The notes under the pieces are model-generated. The model was not told the origin of the DNA. It was given only the letters and a program-made list of their open reading frames with translations, and searched no databases. A stretch of 64,000 bases of DNA from Deltaproteobacteria bacterium (GTDB lineage: Bacteria > Myxococcota_A > Polyangia > Polyangiales > JADJMO01): NCBI GenBank assembly GCA_022843175.1, contig JALHOE010000009.1:1-64000 (forward strand). The letters are read 5' to 3'. Both the position numbers and the translations under genes were made by a program. Within the stretch, counting starts at the first letter, position 1; each line of letters starts with the position of its first letter. Of the stretch, positions 33,520 through 41,422 are shown piece after piece.

Positions 33520-33678
33520 TCACGGCATTTCGCGGATGGTGTGGTTGACATCGTGGTGCGCTTCGCTGGACTTCGCCTTGGCCCCGGGCGTGGCAGACGG
33601 CTTCCTCGGCGCGCAGCCGAGCGCGAAGGCAATCGACAGCGTGAGCGCGCAAACAACCGTGAGCATCGACTTCTTCAT
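33520..33678 (-). CDS. Very small lipoprotein (52 residues)
   Basis: From ATG 33678, with an AAGGAG ribosome site 9 nt upstream, the product is a lipoprotein signal (MKKSMLTVVCALTLSIAF, then ALGC) followed by only about 30 residues rich in Lys, Ser and His (KSSEAHHDVNH). The lipobox is textbook quality. It may be a small envelope lipoprotein of unknown role. It faces the receiver/kinase operon across a region containing a palindrome (33766-33782) that could serve both directions. Confidence 0.65.
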   Translation of the reverse strand: MKKSMLTVVCALTLSIAFALGCAPRKPSATPGAKAKSSEAHHDVNHTIREMP

Positions 33679-33765
33679 GGTGTAGCTCCTTCCGTTGGCC
33701 GCTTGTGGTGCATGCAACGGACCAAGAAACCTCCGGCGTGCCGCGCGCTGCAAAATGCTACGTCG

Positions 33766-33782
33766 GTGGCGAAGGGCGCCAG
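33766..33782. promoter_or_regulatory. Inverted repeat GTGGCG-AAGGG-CGCCAG, putative activator site
   Basis: A 6-5-6 palindrome with one mismatch in the last base pair. It is 50 bp before the sigma54 element of the receiver/kinase operon. Confidence 0.45.
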
Positions 33783-33832
33783 CGATACGCAATCGACAAG
33801 GAAGACGCGCGTCGACGCGCGTCGAGTCACCG

Positions 33833-33848
33833 CGGCACGGGCGTTGCG
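33833..33848 (+). promoter_or_regulatory. Sigma54-type promoter of the receiver/kinase operon
   Basis: CGGCACG-GGCG-TTGCG: near-perfect -24 and -12 boxes. ATG 33861 lies 14 nt after the -12 GC. Confidence 0.65.
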
Positions 33849-33860
33849 ACTCGACATCTC

Positions 33861-34304
33861 ATGCGCCAAACAAACCACGAACACGATGACGACAGCCCGG
33901 TGATCTCCTTTCGCATCGAGGAGGGTGCCCGGGTGCTCGTCGTCGACGATGACGAGGGGATGCGCGAGATGCTCTCGGATACTTTGCGTGAGGAGGGCTA
34001 CGAAGTGCACCTCGCGTCCTCGGGCTCGGCGCTGCTCGAGGTCGTTGAAGACGGGACCGACAAAGGCTCGAGCTTCGACCTGATCATCACCGACGTCCGC
34101 ATGCCGGGGATGGACGGCTTCACCGCGCTCGATCGCCTCCGCGCGCGAGGCTGCGCCATCCCGGCCATCGTCATGACCGCGTTCCCGGATGCGCCGACTG
34201 TGGCGCGCGGCCGCGAGCTCGGGTGTGTCTTGCTCGAGAAGCCGTTCCCGCTCGAGCACGCGAGCCGCGCGGCGCTCGAGGTCCTCCTTCGCCGCGCATC
34301 ATGA
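33861..34304 (+). CDS. Stand-alone response-regulator receiver protein
   Basis: A 147-residue receiver with complete phosphorylation site: VLVVDDDEGMREML (acidic pair), LIITDVRMPGMDGFTAL (acceptor Asp), VMTAFPD (Thr) and LEKPFPL (Lys). A 25-residue His/Asp-rich N-terminal extension precedes the fold. It is a paralogue of 11107-11595. The ATG at 33861 is supported by promoter spacing. Its stop codon overlaps the kinase start (ATGA), so the kinase is the likely phosphodonor. Confidence 0.9.
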   Translation: MRQTNHEHDDDSPVISFRIEEGARVLVVDDDEGMREMLSDTLREEGYEVHLASSGSALLEVVEDGTDKGSSFDLIITDVRMPGMDGFTALDRLRARGCAIPAIVMTAFPDAPTVARGRELGCVLLEKPFPLEHASRAALEVLLRRAS

Positions 34305-35650
34305 AGCTAGCCTGGCGCCTCACATTCGCCCTGAACCTTGGCGCCGCCGCGTTCTGGAGCGCGCATGAGTGGGAGCGGGAGCGGCGCGAACGGGCGGCGT
34401 TCGTCGCGGATGTCGAGCGAGACCACCGCGACCTCGGCGTGGCGATCACGGCTACCTGGAACGGTAGGGTCGAAGACCTCCGGACCGCCGCCGACAGGAT
34501 CGCCCGCTCACGCGAGGGTTTGGCCATCGCGGTCCTGCCTCCCGGCGCCGCACGCAAGACGCCGGACGGCTCAGGCCATGTGAGCTACATCCCGATCCAG
34601 CACGGCGGCGCCGACGTCGCGCTTCTCGAGATCACCGAGAAGGTCGATTGGCACCGGACCGTCATCGGCACGCTGAGGCGCGAGGCTGTCATCGCCCTGT
34701 GCGCGATGTTGATCTTCTTCTTCGCGTTGACCGCTGTTCTCAGTGAGCGCCTCGTGGGGCGGCCCACGCGTGCGCTTGTCGACCGAACGCGTCGCATCGG
34801 CGAGGGAGATCTCGCACCGGCCAATGACAAGCCGAGTCCGGACGAGCTCGGCGAGCTATCCCGCGCGATCGACGACATGCGGCATAAGCTGGCCGAGACC
34901 GGTCACGCGCTCGCGAGGACGTCCCTCGCGCACTCGTCGGCGATCACCCAGCTCCGTCACGCGGATCGATTGAGCACGGTCGGCAAGTTGGCTGCTGGGA
35001 TCGCGCACGAGCTCGGGACCCCGCTCAACGTCATTACCGGACGCGCCTCGTTCCTCGCGCGCGCGACCGAGCCCGCGGACGTGCAACGCCAGGCCGGGGC
35101 GATCACGGAGGCTGCCGAGAGAATGAGCCGCCTCGTGAAGCAACTCCTTTCGTTCGCACGCCGCAACGAACCGAAGCTCCGCGCGCAGACGGTCTGGCCC
35201 GTGGTCCAGCGCGCAACGGCGTTCGTCGAGCCGCTCGCGCGCAAACGAGGCGTGACGATCGAGGGCCACTGCGAGGCCGCCGACGTGGAGGCGGAGATCG
35301 ACGGCGCGCAGATAGAACAGGTCCTGACCAACCTCTTGATGAACGCGATCCAGGCCAGCGCTCCGACATCGCGCATCGAGGTCCGCGCGACGGCGGACGC
35401 GACTTCCATCTCGATCGCGGTTCAAGACCGAGGCGAGGGGATCTCGGAGGCCGAGATCGCGAAGGTCTTCGACCCCTTCTACACGACCAAGGACGTCGGC
35501 GAGGGCACCGGGCTCGGACTGTCGGTCGCGCGAGGGATCGCGGAGGACCACGGCGGCACGATCGCGCTCGTGAGCAAACGGGGTGCTGGGACGACGGCGA
35601 CGCTGAAGCTACCGAAACGCCCGATCGACGGTTCGCGCCCTGCACCGTGA
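34301..35650 (+). CDS. Membrane sensor histidine kinase (NtrB-like)
   Basis: A 449-residue protein. Two membrane segments (about residues 5-25 and 127-150) flank a small periplasmic region of about 100 residues, then a HAMP linker (RPTRALVDRTRRIGEGDL). The catalytic core has the H-box AAGIAHELGTPLNVI, N-box NLLMNAIQA, G1 QDRGEGIS, F-box FDPFYTTKD and G2 GTGLGLSVARG. An HExGTPL H-box and FYTTK are usual in kinases that pair with NtrC-type regulators, so both the co-encoded receiver and the sigma54 activator at 48 kb are possible targets. The signal sensed is unknown. Confidence 0.93.
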   Translation: MKLAWRLTFALNLGAAAFWSAHEWERERRERAAFVADVERDHRDLGVAITATWNGRVEDLRTAADRIARSREGLAIAVLPPGAARKTPDGSGHVSYIPIQHGGADVALLEITEKVDWHRTVIGTLRREAVIALCAMLIFFFALTAVLSERLVGRPTRALVDRTRRIGEGDLAPANDKPSPDELGELSRAIDDMRHKLAETGHALARTSLAHSSAITQLRHADRLSTVGKLAAGIAHELGTPLNVITGRASFLARATEPADVQRQAGAITEAAERMSRLVKQLLSFARRNEPKLRAQTVWPVVQRATAFVEPLARKRGVTIEGHCEAADVEAEIDGAQIEQVLTNLLMNAIQASAPTSRIEVRATADATSISIAVQDRGEGISEAEIAKVFDPFYTTKDVGEGTGLGLSVARGIAEDHGGTIALVSKRGAGTTATLKLPKRPIDGSRPAP

Positions 35651-35660
35651 CCCGGGATGC

Positions 35661-35676
35661 GGGCACGCCTTTTGGA
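35661..35676 (+). promoter_or_regulatory. Sigma54-type promoter of lipoprotein copy B
   Basis: GGGCACG-CCTT-TTGGA, the TTGGA variant of this lipoprotein family. ATG 35689 lies 14 nt after it. Confidence 0.5.
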
Positions 35677-35688
35677 GAACACGTCGGC

Positions 35689-36174
35689 ATGGTCAAGCAA
35701 CTGTTCGTCGCGCTGGCTGCGTCGGTCACTCTCGCGTGCGTGCCCGCCATTGACCGACCTCCGGAATCTCCCGCGCCGCGCGCACCGGAGACACATCACC
35801 TCGCATGGTGGCTCGGCGTCCAGGCAACGCGCGCCTCGTTCGGCGTGGCACCCAGCATGTCGGTGCGCTGCCCGGATGCCGCCTCCGAGGCCCCAATCGG
35901 GTCCGAGACCTGGTGGAAAGACGTCGTCGCGGGCCTCGCGGCGTGTGAGCGGGCGGGGGTCCTCGCGCCGTACGACATCGTTCTGCACGTGCATCTCCAC
36001 GAGGAGCCCTCGCCGGCGCTTCGCCGGTACGTCGGCGACATCGCGCGGACCATCGAGCACGCGCTCGACGCGGAGGCGGTGGATGCCGCAGTGCGCGCCC
36101 ATTACGCGATCACCCCCGAGCGGCCGGTCACTCACCGCGTCACCATCGACCTGGCTCTCGAGCCGACGGAGTGA
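35689..36174 (+). CDS. HHxAWWLG-family lipoprotein, copy B
   Basis: A 161-residue paralogue of copies A and C. The signal MVKQLFVALAASVTLAC is followed by a Pro-rich linker, THHLAWWLGVQATRASF, GSETWWKDVVAGLAACERAGVL, LRRYVGDIARTIEHAL and a final HRVTIDLALEPTE. The first motif has HHL where A and C have HHH. It follows the histidine-kinase gene by 38 bp and probably also has its own sigma54 promoter. Function unknown; outer-membrane or inner-membrane anchoring cannot be decided. Confidence 0.8.
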   Translation: MVKQLFVALAASVTLACVPAIDRPPESPAPRAPETHHLAWWLGVQATRASFGVAPSMSVRCPDAASEAPIGSETWWKDVVAGLAACERAGVLAPYDIVLHVHLHEEPSPALRRYVGDIARTIEHALDAEAVDAAVRAHYAITPERPVTHRVTIDLALEPTE

Positions 36175-36272
36175 TGCGTCTATCGATCGGATTCCCTGAT
36201 CGCGGGCACCGGCCGTGCTTTCTGATATGCGCCGACCCGCCGTTGCGATTCTCCACACCTGGTGAGGCAATC

Positions 36273-36287
36273 GTGGCGGAACGCCAC
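36273..36287. promoter_or_regulatory. Orphan inverted repeat GTGGCG-GAA-CGCCAC
   Basis: A perfect 6-3-6 palindrome identical in form to the putative activator sites, but it lies between two convergent gene ends (36174 and 36310) with no promoter in reach. It might act as a terminator hairpin, or be a leftover site. Confidence 0.35.
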
Positions 36288-36309
36288 GCGCTCGACGCTC
36301 GCTAGACCG

Positions 36310-37293
36310 TCACCCGAGGTCGGAGGTGAATCGCTCGGGCCGCGAGATCAGCACGTCGCATGGGGCGTGCGCGAGAATCCAGTTCGCAGTCGAGCCGAAC
36401 AAGAGACGCTCGACCCCGCTGCGAGCGTGCGTGCCGAGGACGACGAGGTCAGCGTGTCGCGCGCGGATTTCCCGGACGATAACGGAACATGCACCGCCGT
36501 TGCGGAACGTCAGAACCCATCGCCGCGCAGGCTCCGGTAGAAGGGCCTCGATCGCGGCACGGCGGCTGTCGGCGAACTCACGACGGAGCTCTCTTCCCTT
36601 GCCCGCAGGCGGGACCGCGGCGTTCGTGAAGGGGCGTTGTTGAGCGTGAATCACGCGCATCGTGACGGCTGGACGAACGACCAGGCACGCCGTATCGAGC
36701 ACCGCGGCGGACGCGTCGCAGAGGTCGACCGCGACGAGCGGAAGCTCGTACGGCCAACACGGCGCGCGATTCACAACCAGGACCGGCGTGCTGCCGGTGC
36801 GAATGACGCTGTCGGCCGTCGCGCCAATGCGAGAGCCGGCGGCGGGGCGGCCCCCGACCACCGTGAGGTCGGCCCGGTACAATCGCGCAGCGCGCACAAT
36901 CGCCGCGGGTGCATCACCGGCCACAACCTCCACATCGACATCGACGCCGACTCGAGACGTCAGTTCGCGTCGTCCCTGCTCGAGGCGCGCGCGTGCATCG
37001 GAGGCTTCGTCGGGAGCGCTGCTCGACGCGACGTGCAGCAGGAGAACCGACGCGTTGCCCGCAAGTGGAAGCATGGATGCTCGCTCGATCGCCGAGCTGG
37101 AAGCGATGGAGAAGTCTGTTGCTACGACGAGACGCCGAAGCTCCGGCAGCGGGAACCTGCGTCGCGCGACAGGCGTTGATGCGGCGCGTGTATTTGAACT
37201 CGACATCACTCCCGGCATCGCAACCGCTGTTCCAACCCACGCCGCGATCCGTCGCGGTCGGCCGATGACGGCGCCGCGGGTTGCACGGGTCAC
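36310..37293 (-). CDS. Tandem universal stress protein (two USP domains)
   Basis: A 327-residue protein if the GTG at 37293, overlapping the CBS stop as GTGA, is used; an ATG at 37200 (MSSSNTRAAS) would remove 31 residues with no fold. Domain 1 (ELRRLVVATDFSIASSSAIERA ... VGGRPAAGSRIGATADSVIR) has an imperfect ATP loop. Domain 2 ends VVLGTHARSGVERLLFGSTANWIL, a good G-x2-G-x9-G-S/T ATP-binding loop. Such proteins are induced by starvation, anaerobiosis or other stress. It forms an operon with the CBS protein. Confidence 0.9.
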   Translation of the reverse strand: MTRATRGAVIGRPRRIAAWVGTAVAMPGVMSSSNTRAASTPVARRRFPLPELRRLVVATDFSIASSSAIERASMLPLAGNASVLLLHVASSSAPDEASDARARLEQGRRELTSRVGVDVDVEVVAGDAPAAIVRAARLYRADLTVVGGRPAAGSRIGATADSVIRTGSTPVLVVNRAPCWPYELPLVAVDLCDASAAVLDTACLVVRPAVTMRVIHAQQRPFTNAAVPPAGKGRELRREFADSRRAAIEALLPEPARRWVLTFRNGGACSVIVREIRARHADLVVLGTHARSGVERLLFGSTANWILAHAPCDVLISRPERFTSDLG

Positions 37294-37715
37294 CGCAGCT
37301 CGGACGCATCGACGGCGCGCTCGATCCCATCGCCGAGATCCTTCAGCTCACGGGCGAGCAGCTGGACCAGGTCGTCGTGCGTGACGATGGCAACGAGACG
37401 ACCGCGCTCGTCGACCAACGGCAACCTTCGCGTGCCGGCCAACCGGATTTCGCGCAACATGGTCGGAATCGCTGCCGTCGCCGGGGCCGTGACCGGCGCG
37501 GGCGTCATGACGGCAGCGACCTCCGTCGTGGTGGCCAGGCTCTCTGCGACCACCCGAAGCGCGAGATCGCGGTCGGTCACGATCCCGATCGGTCGCTCGT
37601 CGCGCACGATGACGACGCAACCGACGTGATGCGCGCGCATAATCTGCGCCACCTCGGCGACGGTGGCACTGGGACTCGCGGTGATGACTGGGGTCGTGGC
37701 GATGTGGTCGGTCAT
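37290..37715 (-). CDS. CBS-domain pair protein
   Basis: A 141-residue protein with two CBS domains: TPVITASPSATVAEVAQIM..VGCVVIVRDERPIGIVTDRDLAL and VMTPAPVTAPATAAIPTML..RRLPLVDERGRLVAIVTHDDLV. It would bind adenine nucleotides. The ATG at 37715 has a GAGG ribosome site and a sigma54-like element 24 nt upstream. The gene runs directly into the tandem USP gene. It is a distant paralogue of 16368-16781. Confidence 0.9.
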   Translation of the reverse strand: MTDHIATTPVITASPSATVAEVAQIMRAHHVGCVVIVRDERPIGIVTDRDLALRVVAESLATTTEVAAVMTPAPVTAPATAAIPTMLREIRLAGTRRLPLVDERGRLVAIVTHDDLVQLLARELKDLGDGIERAVDASELR

Positions 37716-37737
37716 GGCTGCCTCGGACAGCGGCCGT

Positions 37738-37753
37738 TGCGAGCGGTATGCCG
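37738..37753 (-). promoter_or_regulatory. Sigma54-type promoter of the CBS/USP operon
   Basis: CGGCATA-CCGC-TCGCA, GG-N10-GC spacing, 23 nt before ATG 37715. It lies almost back to back with the promoter of the divergent USP gene. Confidence 0.5.
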
Positions 37754-37774
37754 TGCCCGCGCGCGCGCCGCGGC

Positions 37775-37790
37775 GGGTGTGCCGCTTGCA
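37775..37790 (+). promoter_or_regulatory. Sigma54-type promoter of the single-domain USP gene
   Basis: GGGTGTG-CCGC-TTGCA has a perfect -12 box; the -24 box keeps GG and the last G. ATG 37805 is 16 nt after the -12 GC. Confidence 0.5.
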
Positions 37791-37804
37791 CGCAGCGTCC
37801 TCCC

Positions 37805-38326
37805 ATGGAGAAGCGCGTGCGCCGCTACGTGGTCGGCCTCGACGACGATCTGGGTCTTGCCGCTCTCGACCGCGCCGTCTCCACCGCGGTCGCGAGCGAT
37901 GCCGAGGTCCACGCGGTTTTCGTTCAGGCCGAAGTCACAGATCTGGCGCGCCTCGTTGCGAACTCGTCGCCACCGAGCATGGAGCGCGGGCTCGAACGCC
38001 TGGTGCCGCTCGTAAGAGAACGCGTCGCGCGGCTCGGACCGCGTGCACCGGTCGTGATCGTGCACGGGGTCGTGGGAAGCGCAGCCGACGCCCTCGTTGC
38101 GTGCGCGGCGGTGTTGGACGCGGAGATGATTTTCGTCGGGACGCATCGACGCACCGGGATCAGCCGCCTGGTTCGGGGGTCGGTCGCGGAGCAGGTGGTG
38201 CGGTCGGCGGGTTGCCCCGTCACCGTCGTACGGGGGCGAGCCCACGACCTCTCCGCTCGATGGCCCGCCCTTCATCGGCAAGTCGGCGTGTGCGGGCGCC
38301 CGACGAACGGCGGCAGCACGGCCTGA
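37805..38326 (+). CDS. Universal stress protein, single domain
   Basis: A 173-residue protein. MEKRVRRYVVGLDDDLGLAALDRAV begins the fold, and IFVGTHRRTGISRLVRGSVAEQVVRSAGCPVTVVR is its ATP-binding end with the G-x2-G-x9-G-S loop. About 25 residues extend beyond the usual end. It is divergent from the CBS/USP operon, with both promoters in the 89-bp gap. Confidence 0.9.
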   Translation: MEKRVRRYVVGLDDDLGLAALDRAVSTAVASDAEVHAVFVQAEVTDLARLVANSSPPSMERGLERLVPLVRERVARLGPRAPVVIVHGVVGSAADALVACAAVLDAEMIFVGTHRRTGISRLVRGSVAEQVVRSAGCPVTVVRGRAHDLSARWPALHRQVGVCGRPTNGGSTA

Positions 38327-38362
38327 CCCTCGAGTTCGTGGTAGAGGCAAGCCCCGTCACGC

Positions 38363-39778
38363 ATGGAAGCACGCCAGACCAGCCGACCGAGGGATGCGAC
38401 ACCGCGCCGCGTCCGCGCACGCCCAAACTCGATCGCGCGAGCAGCGTCGCTCGCCATCCTCGTCGCTGCAGGGATGGCTGGTTGCGCCTCCGAGCGCGCC
38501 CCCCTCGAACCCTCGTATCGCGACAACATTGCTGCGCTCGTGGCGGCGCGCTGCACGTCGTGCCATTCGGGCGACGCGCCTGCTGGCGCTCTGCGACTGG
38601 TGTCGTACCTCGATCTAATCGGCTGCGCGAATGGCGAGCCGCTTACGCTGGGCGCCGATCCGAAGCTGCTGCGCGCGCTCGAAAGTCCGTCGCATGCGAG
38701 TGTGATCGACACGAAACCGCGCCTCGCTCAATGGCTCGCGCGCGGAGCGCCCCTCTCCAACGGCGGAGTGCATCCACCCGACTTCGTCGACCCGCGGTCC
38801 GCAGCGGCACATGGCCGCTTCCTACGTGACCGCCGCTGGAAGCCGATGCTCGACCTCAAGGACGCCGACGCGTGTGGGAAGTGCCATGCGGGAACGCCGG
38901 CGAGCGGCGCGTCGATGGCGCCCGGCGCGACGACGTGCACGTCGTGTCACACGGAGTCGGTTCTCGCATGCAACACCTGCCACGGCGCGGCGGAGGCGTA
39001 TCCGCCGAGGGACGCCTGCTTCTTCCCCGGCGAGAAGGCGGGCGCGCATGCCGCGCATGCGGAGCCGAGCGCGTCGGCGCCGGCCGGCGTTCCGTGTGCG
39101 GGCTGCCACCCGGTGCCGACCGACGGGCGCCCCGCCGGCGCACACGGCGATGGCGGCGCGCAGGTATATCTCGCGAGCGGCAGCTTCAACGCGACGACGA
39201 AGACGTGCACGACGACGTGCCACGCAGGCACCGGCGCGCTGCGGCCGACGCCGAACTGGACCGACGGGAAGATGGCGTGCGGCGATTGCCACGCGGCACC
39301 GCCGCCAGCGCATCCGGCAGGGGCTTGTGCGAACTGTCACTCGCCTCTCCTGCACGTCAATGGGCGACTCGATCTCGGCGACGGCAGCGGCAAGTGCGGA
39401 GCGTGCCACGGCGTGGCCGACGATCCACGACCGAAGACGGCCGCGCACGGCAAGCACGCCTTCGACTGCAACACCTGTCACGCGGTCGACGCCAAGCATC
39501 CCGATGGGATGTTGAGCGTCCGCTTGCTGGGCCTGGCCGCGAAGGGTGGGCGCGCCCCGGTGTACGACGCAGCGACCAAGACCTGCACCAGCACGTATTG
39601 TCACGACCTCGCGGGGGGAAGCCATCGCACCCCGAAGTGGAGCGAGACGCTCACGGGGTGCAACGCTTGTCACTCCTCGCCGCCGCCTCCGCCGCACACG
39701 ACGAGCGTCGGGTGTGGGACGGCGAGGTGTCATCTCGATGTCGCCGGCAAGCACGTGAACGGCGCCATCGATCTCTGA
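38363..39778 (+). CDS. Multihaem c-type cytochrome lipoprotein (10 CxxCH plus 3 extended sites)
   Basis: A 471-residue protein. An Arg-rich n-region of about 25 residues leads to a signal segment ending AAGMAGC. There are ten CxxCH motifs (for example CTSCHSG, CGKCHAG, CAGCHPV, CGDCHAA, CNACHSS), one C-x3-CH (CTTTCH) and two C-x4-CH (CTSTYCH, CGTARCH). The pair CTSTYCH ... CNACH fits the CxxxxCH...CxxCH motif first noted in Geobacter cytochromes. Up to 13 haems are possible. It probably works at the cell surface with the convergent porin-cytochrome operon, whose last gene ends 6 bp away. No sigma54 element is evident upstream. Confidence 0.93.
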   Translation: MEARQTSRPRDATPRRVRARPNSIARAASLAILVAAGMAGCASERAPLEPSYRDNIAALVAARCTSCHSGDAPAGALRLVSYLDLIGCANGEPLTLGADPKLLRALESPSHASVIDTKPRLAQWLARGAPLSNGGVHPPDFVDPRSAAAHGRFLRDRRWKPMLDLKDADACGKCHAGTPASGASMAPGATTCTSCHTESVLACNTCHGAAEAYPPRDACFFPGEKAGAHAAHAEPSASAPAGVPCAGCHPVPTDGRPAGAHGDGGAQVYLASGSFNATTKTCTTTCHAGTGALRPTPNWTDGKMACGDCHAAPPPAHPAGACANCHSPLLHVNGRLDLGDGSGKCGACHGVADDPRPKTAAHGKHAFDCNTCHAVDAKHPDGMLSVRLLGLAAKGGRAPVYDAATKTCTSTYCHDLAGGSHRTPKWSETLTGCNACHSSPPPPPHTTSVGCGTARCHLDVAGKHVNGAIDL

Positions 39779-39784
39779 CCGCGT

Positions 39785-41422
39785 CTATCGGAAGATGTGG
39801 CAGCCCTTGCAGCTGGTCGCACCGGGCATGTGATCGACTTGCTTGGTGTGGCAGGTGCCGGTGCACGTTGCCCGATCGGACTTGGTGGGCGCGTGACCGC
39901 TGTGACAGCTCTGGCAGGTCGTGTGTTTTGCGTGGAGCGCTGGAAGCTTGGTGTGGCAGGAGCCGCAGCTTGGCGGTGCGGCGACGCCGCTCGGTCCGTG
40001 GGGGCGGTGGCAGGTCGCACACGAGAGCGTCGAGTGTTGCGTCTTCGGCTTGTCTGCGTGGCAGGACGCGCACGTCTTCGCGACCGTGCCCGTGTGGCTC
40101 GTGTGACAGGAGTTGCACTTGCCATGGCCCTTCGGCGCGGACGTGGCTTCCTTGTCGTGGCAGTTGCTGCAGGCGACGTCCTTGGCGGGCGCGTGCGCGG
40201 AGCCGTGGCATCCGATGCAGTTGTTGTGACCGACTGCGGTCGTCACCTTGGCGTGGCACGTGGCGCACGCCGGGGCCTTGAACTCGTGCTGCGCATGGCA
40301 CTTGTTGCAGGCGACGCCGGCGTGCAGCTTCGTGTCGATTGGCGCGGTCTTGTGGCAGGAGGTGCAGGTCGCGACGGTGATGTTTGCGGTCGGATGGGGC
40401 GCATGACAGCCGTTGCACGTTCCCGACGCGACGCCGGGGTGCTTCGTTGCGATCTTGTCGTGGCACTTGTTGCAGGACGGCTTGTTCGTGGGGGCGTGGA
40501 CGTCGTGGCAGCTCGTGCACTTGTCGTGCGCTGCGATGCGCGCGGCGCCGAGCGCTTCGTGGTCCTTGTGACAGCTCCCACACGCGCTCGCCGCACCCAG
40601 GGGTGCGTGAGGCGCGTGGCATGAGGTGCAGTTGCCGTGACCCTTCACGGTCGCGACGGCGGTCTTCGGCGCGTGACACGTAGAGCAAGCCTGCTTCGCG
40701 CTCACCTCGTGCGGGGCGTGGCACGTCGTGCAGGCCGGGTGGCCTTTTTGCTTCACGACGGGCGGCGTCGTCGCGTGGCACGGCGCGCAGTTGTTCTTGG
40801 CGTCGGCCGCCGCGCTGTGCGGGGCGTGACAAGTGGTGCACGTCTGGGAGGTGGCCGGACCGTCCGCATCGCGCAGCTCGGACGCGACGTCCGGTACGAC
40901 CATTGCGTCGCCGGCGTTGACGATCCGGGCTGCGCCATGCTGGGCGCTCACGTTGGCGTGACAGCTGGTGCAGCGCGCGTTGATCGTCTTCGGCTCGCCA
41001 TGCGGCGCGTGGCAGCTCGTGCACGGCGAGCTCGCGCCGCCGTGATGCTTCTTCTCGTTGGCGTGGCAATCGAGGCAACCCGGAGCGACGGCGCCGTCCT
41101 GCATGGAGAACGAATGACATGTAATGCAGGTGGTCGGCTTCTGAGCGCTGCCCTGATGGTGCCGCTTGGCCTTGTCGTCGTGGCACTTTGCGCACGGCGC
41201 TGCGCCGGGTGACTTGAAGCCCTCTGTGTCGGTGTGACAGTCGGCGCACGCGACCACGTGCCCGTCGGCAGCCTTCTTTCCGAGGTGCGCGGCGTGGCCC
41301 GGTGTCGCGCGCGCGCCGCTCCAGGTGGTGGGGACCTCGGTCGGTGCCGGCGGCGAGCCGCGGTCGCACGCTGCGACCAGGGCGCCGACGAATACCGCCA
41401 CGACGAGTAACCACCGGGTCAT
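39785..41422 (-). CDS. Giant multihaem c-type cytochrome lipoprotein (26 CxxCH plus one C-x3-CH)
   Basis: A 545-residue protein with lipoprotein signal MTRWLLVVAVFVGALVAAC. I count 26 CxxCH motifs and one CTGTCH, about one haem per 20 residues, spread evenly from residue 60 to the C-terminus (last CKGCHIF). Many repeats have the form CxxCHAPH, giving regularly placed distal His. The protein is essentially a haem wire with little other fold. It starts as ATGA over the stop of the preceding 13-haem gene. Together with the porin gene at the operon's head it suggests electron transfer across the outer membrane. Confidence 0.95.
   Translation of the reverse strand: MTRWLLVVAVFVGALVAACDRGSPPAPTEVPTTWSGARATPGHAAHLGKKAADGHVVACADCHTDTEGFKSPGAAPCAKCHDDKAKRHHQGSAQKPTTCITCHSFSMQDGAVAPGCLDCHANEKKHHGGASSPCTSCHAPHGEPKTINARCTSCHANVSAQHGAARIVNAGDAMVVPDVASELRDADGPATSQTCTTCHAPHSAAADAKNNCAPCHATTPPVVKQKGHPACTTCHAPHEVSAKQACSTCHAPKTAVATVKGHGNCTSCHAPHAPLGAASACGSCHKDHEALGAARIAAHDKCTSCHDVHAPTNKPSCNKCHDKIATKHPGVASGTCNGCHAPHPTANITVATCTSCHKTAPIDTKLHAGVACNKCHAQHEFKAPACATCHAKVTTAVGHNNCIGCHGSAHAPAKDVACSNCHDKEATSAPKGHGKCNSCHTSHTGTVAKTCASCHADKPKTQHSTLSCATCHRPHGPSGVAAPPSCGSCHTKLPALHAKHTTCQSCHSGHAPTKSDRATCTGTCHTKQVDHMPGATSCKGCHIFR

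Noticed and set aside
31705-33903. A 732-residue plus-strand frame
   Set aside because: It is antisense to the Mur-ligase paralogue for most of its length, with Arg-rich composition typical of shadow frames in GC-rich DNA. Only the DUF218 remnant near its end is meaningful.
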